From positions 3,461,001-3,525,000 of the forward strand of contig JAMXSV010000004.1 in the NCBI GenBank assembly GCA_027559495.1: a stretch of DNA of 64,000 bases, given 5' to 3'. The notes under the pieces are model-generated. The model had not been told where the DNA came from, did not search any database, and worked only from the letters and a program-made list of their open reading frames with translations. The first letter of the stretch is position 1. Every line of letters begins with the position of its first letter. Of the stretch, positions 33,008 to 42,535 are shown in pieces. Source of the DNA: Aurifilum marmelostoma. Its lineage: Eukaryota > Ascomycota > Sordariomycetes > Diaporthales > Cryphonectriaceae. Made by a program: the position numbers and the translations under genes.

Positions 33008-34377
33008 CTATGCAGAGGTGGCGAGCAGAGCAAGACGAGGATTGATCTGAGTTTCTTGCGGGGTCTTGATTGGGGTCCCTGGCGGCCTAACACGTCCTGC
33101 TGAAGCACAGACTGAGCCCTGGCGCTCCGATATACGCAAGTATTATAGTGTGCCTGAGCACTTGATCTTCCCGACTGCTCCCTCAGGATGACACTTTGAA
33201 CTTCAGAATGACTTTCTGCAACCCAGGGCGGAGATGTGTTTACCGGCAGACGGAACACACACCAAGGGGCTAATTAGCCGTAGATTGTGGCCCCAGCCAC
33301 AATGGTTCATCTACCTGCTGTGTGTTGCAATGCTTCCTCGTACTACAGGCGAATGCAGTGGTGGGTCCGAATCTCTCTTGCGCCATCGAAGCCCACAATG
33401 GGGTCATGCTTTAGTGTGAAGTTGTTCTCCAATATCGCCTTCAGGCTTCTGACTGCACTTGCATGATTATCCTATATACTATGTATAAAGGCTTAATCAT
33501 GGTAAATTAATCGGGTCATTCTTGGCGTATCTCATTCAATTTATGTATGTGGGTAGATGAAGGTATATGAACTTGACATATACTGCAAGGCCATGTATCA
33601 GGATTGTTGCGCTGAAGGATACCATCTGTCATCTACCTTGCAGGTACATAAATGACTAATGTATTGTTGATGTAGTTGTAAATAGACCTCGATAGGGGAG
33701 AGCTCAGGTGTTGGTGCTTGCTTTTTTGATTTCATTTTCTATATGCAGTAGAACTTGTCTTTGTTGCTCTTGTTAATGAGATTCAACAGTTGGTGTATGG
33801 GGCAGGCTTCACCTCGAATCAACGTAAATGTTTGATGTGGATAGGTTTTTCGAGTCAAAGCATTCCAAGGTTGCAGCAAGATCTGTCTTCGATTGAGGGG
33901 TGGGTGACTCTCAAAATTGCGTGAGATTTATTTTAAATCAAGTAAATCTACTGTGACACAGCGCTCTAAGGATTGATTGAATAGTGATTTGGTACTAATC
34001 CTTGGGACCAACAGCTGGATTGAGTATCAGAAAAGGGGTCACGTGCTCACGCGTTTGAGTAGTCAATTAGGTGGGGCTGACCTGCTGTGCGTGAATCAAC
34101 ATTGTTATTATTGACACTAAGCCGACAACCGCCACCCTCTGCACTTGTCCTTGCATCTCACCCCGATCCATCATGCAACAAAAGATGCTCCAGGGTTTAC
34201 GAACTCGTCTCTGATGCGTCGTGGAGCAAACTGATAATACCTTCAACACCAGATGCCCACAACTCCATCGCCAGGAATGGATTCAGCGGTGCTGGGCCGG
34301 GCTGATAGCGCAATACCCACCACGTCACTCAACCTTCGTCTCTGGCTGGTCGTCTCAGATTCCATCCAGTGCTCAAG
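33008..34377. other. intergenic, divergent promoters
   Basis: About 1.37 kb between divergent genes (Zn2Cys6 on minus, coiled-coil protein on plus). The centre (about 33460-34000) is A+T-rich. No gene and no clear motif. Confidence 0.5.
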
Positions 34378-36171
34378 ATGGCGCCAAGGCAAAAAACGTT
34401 CGAACTGATTCCCGGCACCCCGGCAGGGCCCTATGGGCCTCCACTGCTTGGTCATCAACACACTGCACAAGGTCATACACATGCTCAGCCTGTCTACACA
34501 AAACCCCCCATGACCACAAGGCAGGCCAAGAAGCTTCACAGGCAGGCCAATAAGGGTCCCAAGCTCTCAAAGGCTGAGCAGCGCCGTATAGAGCTCATGG
34601 AGCAGGACCGCATCCGCAAGGAGTTCGAGAAGGAGAAGGCTCAGGCAAGGGCTCGGACGGCCCGGGAGAAGAAGAAAGCCAAGGAAGAACAAGAAAGGGA
34701 CGAACGGAAGAGGAAGGGCCTACCCCTGGTCGACGTTCACCCAAGCCAGGATACAATAGCCAGATTCATCAATATCGGCAAGAGGCGGGTCCCTTCGGCC
34801 CTGGAGAAACGACTGGACGGCATCAAGGAGCGACAATCCGAGACGGAGTCTGGGGCTGAGTCCGTCACAGAGGATCGATATGGAAACGAATGTGCCAAAT
34901 TGGACAAGGACGTCCACGAATTGGCGGAATATGACCTGGAAATCGGGAGAGCATGCAAGAGACCGCGGCATAGCCAGTCAGGTGAAACAAACACTGACAA
35001 ACCAGACGCGCGCCTTGATCCAGGCCCGCCCGGTATCATGAAAATGGCAGCACGATGTCTCGAAGCCGATCCCTATCCTCTGGACATGCAGATCGGTATT
35101 GATGTTGACTGGGACGAGGGTCTGCTGAAGGAGCTCGCTGATGACACTGTGCTTACGCCACCCACGAAGGCAGAGAACCAGAGCCCTGCTAAGGATTGCA
35201 CGACCGCTGTGTCAGACCTCGCGCGTACGGCTCCCTCTGCGGTCTACTCAATGTCTGCGAGCTTCCAAGCCTTCCTCCTCGACCATGCAGATGACATTTT
35301 CCCTAGCTCTTCCCAGCAGGTCAGGGAGTTGGCACAAAGCTTTGCCGATGATGGAGAACTCAGTTCTCGCAAGCGCGAGCCTCGGCTTTCTGGAGATCGA
35401 GCTGATCCCTCTTCACAGGTGGCCATGGATGATGGGCCGGACAAGGCGTCACATGCACTGCCTGAGCCAATGTCACCGCCCGGGTGCCCGCCATCTACAG
35501 CCCTCAAGTCTTGTGGCGTGGCGTCCTGTCCCTTAGCGCAAGACTTCACCCCATCATCCTCTTCGAGGCAGCCCTGGCACGAAGCTGCTGCGGCTGAGTC
35601 TAAGAAAAAGACCAAGAAGGACCCTTATCATGACGCGTTGGTCCCCTCAATCGAGGCACAGACCGATCAACAAGGCCAGAGCCCCCTGGGACGTAAACCT
35701 TCTCAGGATTCAAACGCGGCTGCTCGGGCCCGGGAAAAAAATGCAGTATCTCGAATTTCTCCCCCAAAAAAGCGAATGTTTGGATCGAGCGGACTTGGTG
35801 CCGAGGAACTGGTCGCAATGCAGCGGAGTCATGAACAGCACCGACATGAGCAACGTATACGCGAGCGGAGTCTTCGAGCACAGGACAAGCGACAGCTGCT
35901 GCTGCACAGGGACATCACAGAACCTGTGGCCGGCGTTCATTTGAACGTTGATGGAGGGAGACACCCTTCGCAGGCGAATGGCGCTCGGAGCTCACGAGAA
36001 GAACAAGACGCCACTGTAGGAGCAACATGCCAGGCAGGATTTAGCCCTCAAAAGATAAGAGATGGTCACATTTTTGGGAATCAGCAAGGTCCTGCTTCGT
36101 CCCAGGAGACAGATTATGGCGACTTTAATGCGGATGTCCTTGCTATCCTTCTGAGGACGGAATGCTGCTAG
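34378..36171 (+). CDS. conserved ascomycete protein with charged helix, 597 aa
   Basis: Single frame from ATG 34378 (MAPRQKTFELIPGTP). Residues about 50-120 form a very charged, probably coiled-coil helix (MTTRQAKKL, GPKLSKAEQRRIELMEQDR, then alternating Lys/Glu/Arg) followed by GLPLVDVHPSQDTIARF. I recall this block as conserved among filamentous ascomycetes, without a named function. The rest is Ser/Pro/Asp-rich and disordered, with a possible helix around FQAFLLDHADDIFP (about 295-310), a basic SPPKKRMFG motif near 465 resembling a nuclear signal, a Gln/Arg-rich segment, and a C-terminal FNADVLAILLR. No membrane segment. Nuclear location is inferred. A poly-G run follows the stop. Confidence 0.75.
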   Translation: MAPRQKTFELIPGTPAGPYGPPLLGHQHTAQGHTHAQPVYTKPPMTTRQAKKLHRQANKGPKLSKAEQRRIELMEQDRIRKEFEKEKAQARARTAREKKKAKEEQERDERKRKGLPLVDVHPSQDTIARFINIGKRRVPSALEKRLDGIKERQSETESGAESVTEDRYGNECAKLDKDVHELAEYDLEIGRACKRPRHSQSGETNTDKPDARLDPGPPGIMKMAARCLEADPYPLDMQIGIDVDWDEGLLKELADDTVLTPPTKAENQSPAKDCTTAVSDLARTAPSAVYSMSASFQAFLLDHADDIFPSSSQQVRELAQSFADDGELSSRKREPRLSGDRADPSSQVAMDDGPDKASHALPEPMSPPGCPPSTALKSCGVASCPLAQDFTPSSSSRQPWHEAAAAESKKKTKKDPYHDALVPSIEAQTDQQGQSPLGRKPSQDSNAAARAREKNAVSRISPPKKRMFGSSGLGAEELVAMQRSHEQHRHEQRIRERSLRAQDKRQLLLHRDITEPVAGVHLNVDGGRHPSQANGARSSREEQDATVGATCQAGFSPQKIRDGHIFGNQQGPASSQETDYGDFNADVLAILLRTECC

Positions 36172-36693
36172 GACTGCTTGGTTTTTTTTTGTTTTTTCCT
36201 GAGAAGGGGGGGGGGGGGGGATAGGGGCAGATCAACGGCTTAGAAGGTATCCGGGATGGGTGCCGGTCATGTGTGCGCGCGCATTTGTGTAAACCCAGCA
36301 TAGCGACGGAGTTACACCAGAAATTGACAGTCTATCTTGCATGTGGCAAGCTTATGGCACAAGATCATATATAAGCAGCGGTTGGTGTTTTATGAATACT
36401 TGGCTTACCCTGTGTTCCTCTGCACGTGGCCGAGGAGGGACGACGCAAATAAAAGGTGATCGCTTGTCTTGTATAATTCTCTCCGCCAGCCAAATTACAC
36501 GGTCTAGAAAGACTCGATTATCCATCCTTCGTGCTAAGACACACCGATTCGGATAAGCATCTCCAGCAAAGAGGCCACCGCGGAACCCAGGAGGAAAGAG
36601 GGCTTTAAAGAGTAGAAACACTCGAGTGGACAGACGAGCATGACATAGCGGTAGCTCGCTCCTTAGGCTGGGCGGGACCCCGAAAGAATAAAA
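36172..36693. other. intergenic, convergent 3' flanks with poly-G run
   Basis: Lies between the stop of a plus-strand gene and the stop of the minus-strand bZIP gene. About 15 consecutive G occur at 36206-36220, after a T-rich stretch that may be the 3' end signal of the upstream gene. No gene seen. Confidence 0.6.
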
Positions 36694-37360
36694 TTATTTC
36701 TTCTCGCTACCCTTTCCAGTATTCATGTGCATCATCTCCTTGAGCGCGGCCGTCTCGGCCTCCTGCCTCGCTAGCCTCAGCCTCAAATCATCTCGTTCCT
36801 TGGTCATGTCCTCAAGCGCGTCCTCCAGTTCCTTGATGCGGTCGAGGCGCTTCTGCCGATACTTTCTCGCGGCGATTGTGTTACGCTGCCTCTTGAGCAC
36901 GACGTCGGGGTCCTCTTCGCGCCTGGCACTCCCAGCTTGCCGCCCGGCTCCAGCCCTGCTGTTTCCACCAACGCGGGGACTGCTGTCGGAGGGCGAGGAC
37001 GGCCGGGAGTGGGATTCGGGGTTGCAAAGGAGGTTGCTGTTGTCGGAGGGTTGTGGTGGCGAAGGGTCGAGTGTCAGAGACTGAAACTGCTGAGACTGCT
37101 GCAGGTCGTGATTGCTGGTGATATTGCGTGGAGTGACGAGGAAGAAGTCCGGGATAGAGTCCGGGAGTGATTCTATCAAGGCAGGGTCTGAGATGGTTGT
37201 TGTTAGCAGGGCTGCAAGGCCTCGTTATTCCAACAACGGATGGCGGCGGTGGCGACAAAGATTTGCGAGTACACTGACCAAAGGAGAAGTTGAGGTCTAG
37301 AGGGGCCGCGGCATCAGGAAACCCCTCGCCTGAATTTGCCCAGGGCTGTCCGAACGACAT
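36694..37360 (-). CDS. bZIP transcription factor (JlbA/IDI-4-like), two exons, at least 191 aa
   Basis: Exons 37279-37360 and 36694-37187 (intron 91 nt, GTCAGT, TGCTAACAA branch site, CAG) sum to 192 codons from the first in-frame ATG. The basic region is KRQRNTIAARKYRQKR (Asn at about 130), followed by a zipper with DRIKELEDAL, MTKERDDLRLRL and ETAALKEM, ending near the C-terminus. The sequence most resembles fungal JlbA/IDI-4 bZIP factors, linked in other species to amino-acid starvation and vegetative incompatibility. Nuclear, dimeric DNA-binding regulator. The same frame stays open for 97 codons upstream of this ATG with protein-like content, so the N-terminus may be longer (see findings). 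Two short uORFs precede the gene, suggesting translational control. Confidence 0.88.
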
Positions 37361-37517
37361 CTCTAGATCGTCGTCGGCTGCCGCCGGGAACTGTTGACCT
37401 AGGTGTGGCCACGGGCCCGAGGTGAAGAAGAGCGGCTGCGAGAAGTCGAGGGCGAGACCGAGATCGAGGTCAAGAGATGCTGTCGGTGGGTCTGGGTAGT
37501 GGTCTCGTTGCAGAGAA

Positions 37518-37595
37518 CTATTGCTGAATTGGACGGAAGAAGGCGCTTGCGGTCTGGCGCGTCGCGCAGCTGGATGCGGATCCTGCTGCGGCCAT
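37518..37595 (-). promoter_or_regulatory. uORF 2 of the bZIP gene, 25 codons
   Basis: An ATG at 37595 opens a 25-codon frame (MAAAGSASS...) ending TAG at 37518. It lies out of frame with, and wholly inside, the open leader of the bZIP frame. With the shorter uORF further upstream it resembles the uORF arrangement of GCN4/cpcA-type bZIP genes. Function is inferred from position only. Confidence 0.45.
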
Positions 37596-37695
37596 TGTGA
37601 CAGGGTGCGAAGCGGCCTCTTTGGACGAGGCCGGCTTGGGCTTTTCTCCTCTTAGGGGGAGGAGGTGAAAAAGAAACCTAGACGACGACTGGTTG

Positions 37696-37710
37696 TTAAG
37701 GTGCGACCAT
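37696..37710 (-). promoter_or_regulatory. uORF 1 of the bZIP gene, 4 codons
   Basis: The first ATG downstream of the predicted TATA element starts a four-codon frame (Met-Val-Ala-Pro, stop). It lies about 100 bases before uORF 2. Confidence 0.4.
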
Positions 37711-37800
37711 CAACCAACAGAGGGGAAAGCGGTACAAGGGGGGTGCCTTGGCGAAGAAAGTGAGAGGGCTGAGGGGCTGGATGAGTCGAGATGACCGCGA

Positions 37801-37808
37801 TTTATATA
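37801..37808 (-). promoter_or_regulatory. TATA box of the bZIP gene
   Basis: Read on the minus strand this is TATATAAA in a GC-rich setting, followed downstream by C/T-rich leader sequence. It lies about 90 bases before uORF 1 and 440 before the first in-frame ATG, which supports a long leader. Confidence 0.5.
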
Positions 37809-38892
37809 CCTACTGGAAAACCCCAGACCACGAGTGATTACCCTCTCCCGTATGGTTGTGACCCGAACAGCTAACGCTTTGGCATCCAGACGGCACGCCC
37901 TTTGCTTAGCCGGGGCACTCAGAATGACTCATAATGAACCCTTTGGTTGTGCGTGTCAGCAGAGGGCTTGTCAGGCTAAAATGAGACATCCACGGCATCC
38001 CGCTTTGATTGACCAACCAAACAACCACCCGCCGCTGCCCACTGCATTAGGTATTACGTGCACACGCTAACGGATGTATGAGCTGACTTGTATGCAAAGT
38101 ATCACCCTAATAGAAAACCTACAGACGGTTCCTCGTTCAATCCTCTACACCATGCGCATAGACCACTGCGCGGTGTAGAAGTCAGATCAGAACAGAAGCT
38201 ACTCTGTGTTACAGAGTGCAGGAAGACAGATTGGAAAAAGACTGAAAGGGGGCTTCACCAGTAAGTCGAGAGTTTAGGAAATAATATTATCGAATTAACG
38301 TCGATCAATATAGATTTCGACACAATTTTCTATGAAGGACTGAAAGCGGTCTGATCGCTCCCAGATCCAGATGGAGTTGGACTCTTGACCTTATGCGCGC
38401 TGAAAATACAGCATCTTCCTAGCCTCCTCGCCCAGCCTCGCCTCGTGTGAATCTGTGGCTGTTCCTATGAGAATGCAATTGTTGATTGATGACTTTAGTC
38501 TTTGCGACGACCTTGAAGTAATCATTAAATTTAGGCCGCTATAGCTGCGAAATTGACGGGACTTGTACAATTGGGCTTTTTTTTTCTTTTTTGTTCTTGT
38601 TATTTCTTCCCAGTCCCAATCGAGCAGTTGAAATCTAGATGCAGTTTAGTTCAACCATGATGGACGTCATTGCTTTCCTCAGAATGGTGTGTGTGGTGAG
38701 TAAGGTAAGATCATTCTACGTGGCACTGCGGCAGCTGCCCGTGTTCAACAACAATTTGGTGAAGAATGCGGGGTTGGGCGCTGCTGCCATGCCCTCAGCT
38801 GCCGAGCTAGGAAACGCCCTGGGTCATTGCTTCCTCATCCAGACAGTTGAAGCCTTTGACATGGTTTCGGCTCCGATACCAACTAGTCTACG
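37809..38892. other. intergenic, divergent promoters
   Basis: About 1.1 kb between the bZIP gene (minus) and a Zn2Cys6 gene (plus). A plus-strand frame at 38639-39037 overlaps the first exon of the Zn2Cys6 gene in another frame and is judged a shadow. A T-rich stretch at 38578-38595 may be part of the promoter. Confidence 0.5.
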
Positions 38893-41819
38893 ATGTCGCC
38901 TAACAAGGAGCGAGATGATGGCCAGGGGGCTGGGCAGAAGTCAATCATCACATGTCACGCTTGTCGCCGGTATGTTAAACGATACTGTCATGTGGTTGTT
39001 CAGGCTGAGCAATGCTGACAGGTGCTCATCTCTCTAGGCGTAAGGTGAAATGGTCGGTGTCTTCGACTGTCTACGTTGGGTTTCGGACCTTTATTGATCT
39101 GCTCCAGTGATCGCGAGATGCCGCGCTGTCAGAACTGCATCAGTACGGGGCAGTCTTGCCACTATCCCGCAGGTCCGATGAAGCCAGGTCCAAAAATTGG
39201 TAGGGGAGCAAGCCTACTACAACCAACTACAGTACTATGTAATTAATCCGGCTTCTGATGGGTTCTGACAGGAAGGATTGTAGGGACCCTTCAACGGCAT
39301 AGGAGACGGCATAAAACCCCATCTCGGTCTAAGACGACAGGGAATCAATCAAACTGCGAGTCACTCTCTCAATCCCCGAGTGACCCTAATAATGTCCAAG
39401 ACCCCTGCACACACATCAAGACTGGTGATCTTGATGGCGCGATCGGACTGGTCTGCGAGTCGAATTCGCATGGGCCCCGAAGCCTGCCAAGTATTTCCGA
39501 CGCGGCCAACGGCAGCAGCCATCAAATCCGGCGGAACTCGCAATTGAACCTACATGATTTACCATTCACCCTTCACCCCTCTCATCGAGCTCTCACTCCA
39601 GAGCAGAAGGACACAGCAGACACAAGTGCCGGCAATGCCATCTCCTCCGGCAAGGAGAATAATTTTCAAGAAGGATGCTCTGCCCTGGGGATGTCGGAGC
39701 CGGCCATGAAGGATATGTATGTGTGCCCGCCTTTTGACGATCACACCTCGGGTTCCTAACAAGTTTTTTGGGTGCGACAGGATCCGGGTATACTTTGATA
39801 ACATGGTCGCCATCAATATCTTCCATGAGCCCTCATTCCTTGACAAGTTAGAGACCACTCCGTCTCTAATTCAAACCTCTTCGCTCTTGGCAGCCGTGGC
39901 CGGATACGCGGTCAAATTCTTGCCCTCTCAAGGTCATAGCCAAGTAGACAAGGAGAACAATCGACAGGTACAAGAACCAGAAACGAGGACGCCAGACTTC
40001 TTCCTCAGTAGGGCGCTGCAGCTCATTGACAGAGCCCTTTGCGAATGCGGCGATGAAACCCCTTCTCTCTGCATCCTCCAGGCCCTTATCGTGGTAACGC
40101 ATTGTCAATTAAGCCAGGGGGTCCTCGGCAAGGCCTGGAGATCCGTGGGTCTATGTGTACGGTTGGCATACGAAATCAACTTGCACATGCTAGACACTGA
40201 GAGGAGTTTTGTCGCGCAAGACCTGGAATGCACTAGACTGTGGTGTGAAGACGAGGAGAAGCGCCGCGCTTGGTGGGCTATCTGGGAAATGGACGTCTTC
40301 GCGAGCAGCATCCGAGGTACTCCGACGGCCATTGACTGGACACAGATGGAAGTACTGCTCCCAGTGCCCGATGCATACTGGCACTGCGATACGCCCGCCA
40401 GGAGTTGTTTCCTGGGTCAAGACCCGGCCCAACGCTGGAGGACTCTGCACGAAAGTGGCAACCAGTCGCCCAAGGCCTGGTACATCGTGATCAACTCTCT
40501 CATGAGAGATGGTCAGATCATATCCTGTCCTCACGGATTGCCTTCAACCAACAATGATATTTATCAGCTCCAGGAAGTTGTTCGAGGCTGCCATGGCGAC
40601 AACGATGTCGAGGAATCACGGCAAAGGCTTGAAATGCTAGCAAATGCTATACACTGTTTCATTCGTGTTCTGCCAGGTCATTTGCGTAATCGACAACAAT
40701 ATCTCAGCTTTGATGCTCGCCTACCTGGTCAAGTCGAGTCCTGCAGGCAGTTACATTGCTCCATCTACAACATCTACGTTATGACACAGTTAGCCCGGCT
40801 CATGGTTCATCGATATGAGGTGTTGGGTAGTCGGACGCAATCGTCTCCACCAAAACTCTCAGGGGCAGCTCAGGGCACGCGCAACTTTGCAGCATTTCAT
40901 GACCAGCCTCAAGATGATCCCGCTCTAGAACAGTTTTTTGAAGCGGCGGATAATATTCTTTCTATTATCAACCGCAGTTGCGAGAACCATGTTCAATATA
41001 TCAATCCCTTCTTGTCAAACACCATCTGGCTTGCCGCCGCTGTGCAGTTGGTCCGAAAACAAATTCGAGAAAGGTCGTCGACGACAACAGCACTCATCAA
41101 GACACGCTTCGACCTGCTCTATCTGACGCACAAACAATGCGTCAGCTTTTGGGGTACTAAGGCTTCGACGCAGCAGGATCTCGAATTCTTGGAAGTGCAG
41201 CTGCAAGAGTACGGAACTGGGGACGAACAGCCAGCAGCCAGCCAAAAATTCTGGTCACGGCGTCAACGCGATCAGAAATGCGCTTCGGGTGGTCAGCGAG
41301 GCTTGAACCTTAACCCACAAGCAAGTTGGAGTGAGTACTTGGTATCTTATTTTGCTGTTGCGTCCACGCTGTTCCGTGCAGCCATTCATTGACTTGATGG
41401 CAGAGAATCTGAAGATGATCACAACGGATGAGCAGATTGATTGGCAGACACAATGTGCGGAGGCCATTGCTAATGATATGCTTTCTGAAGGCCCTTTTCC
41501 GAACATGCCCAGGGACAAGCCAGCCACTCTATTATTCTCGGACCGGTCATCACCTGAGGCAACCGTAGGCCTTGTTGAAGGATGCACACATGCAATGTCA
41601 CCGAGACAGCAACAAATGGACCCATCCTTGAATAAAGAGTATCAGTCAATGTCGATGAATCCACCAATGCTAGATTGTGTGGAGGTGCAAGACCACATCC
41701 AGCAAGGCATGATCAGTGTGGAATCCGTGAACGAGACATGGAAGAGCTTTGAATTTCCCAACGATATCCATGACATGTTATTAGGGTTTCAGCATACTGA
41801 TATGAGCTTTGGTCTTTGA
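38893..41819 (+). CDS. Zn2Cys6 transcription factor with fungal TF domain, six exons, about 875 aa
   Basis: Exons are 38893-38969, 39038-39052, 39108-39199, 39272-39716, 39781-41341 and 41382-41819 (876 codons). The zinc cluster is Cys21, 24, 31, 38, 41 and 48 (CHACRRRKVKC...RCQNC...SC) and is rebuilt from three exons, including a 15-nt exon. The fourth intron has a CCTAACA branch site. Exon 5 holds the fungal TF homology domain (VAINIFHEPSFLDKL, LAYEINLHM, EEKRRAWWAIWEMDVFAS). The last intron (40 nt, GTATCT donor) is uncertain: the stronger GTGAGT donor at 41331 would end the protein early, whereas the chosen splice keeps a coding-like 146-codon exon. Nuclear regulator. It lies 0.7 kb upstream of the P450 on the same strand, a plausible but untested target. 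Confidence 0.85.
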
Positions 41820-42535
41820 AAAGCTAATGCAATTGTTCTTAAAACCCATAAATATCCGGTTCCCTTTGAGAATGCCACAACAAACCGAAAACGCACCGAA
41901 TATGGCCCTCAAGTGGTTTAAGAACTGGATTCGCCATAATCACCCAGTTCGATCTATGTTTCATTTGACGAGATGACCACAATTTATCTTTACAGATATC
42001 AGCTGCCACATCTCAGGAGCCTTGCACCCGGCCATGCAAGGATGATGTGAGCTGTCGGTACTGCAGTGTGTCAAGCCAGTCTGAATGTCCGTAATTGAAT
42101 CCTGTAATTAGTCACTTACGAAGGTGAGATGGAGCCTACACAAACATACCGCGTCAACCTTCTTCACGCCGCCCATTCGTACTGCACAACATAAAGAAGC
42201 AGCCGGCCGATTTCTCGGTAAGTCTTCGGCCTGACTAGCAATAAGACGTTTGCCCTTCGCTGGTTCGCCAGCCAAAAGGGAACGGATCATTTTCGGTATG
42301 ATTCTGCTGACAAGGCCAACATCAGCCTGAAAGCATCTTTGAAAATCCATTCGACATTGTTTTGCTATTACTCGAGATGAGTATAAGTTGACTGACATGC
42401 TTGTAACTGCCAGTTCAGAAAACCGTTGTGAATTGTGCTATACCTAACCACCAGAAATTCCCGCTGTATCCTTGATCAGTACTCTTTCTTCTCGGGTGGT
42501 ATTCGACCATAAGCTCGCTGAGTAGTAGAAGAAAC
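41820..42535. other. intergenic, promoter of the P450 gene
   Basis: About 0.7 kb between two plus-strand genes; nothing gene-like. A TATA-like motif was not clear. Confidence 0.5.

Noticed and set aside
38639..39037. Plus-strand frame of 132 codons before the second Zn2Cys6 gene
   Set aside because: It overlaps the zinc-cluster exon in another frame and reads through its first intron; the zinc-cluster frame is clearly the real one.
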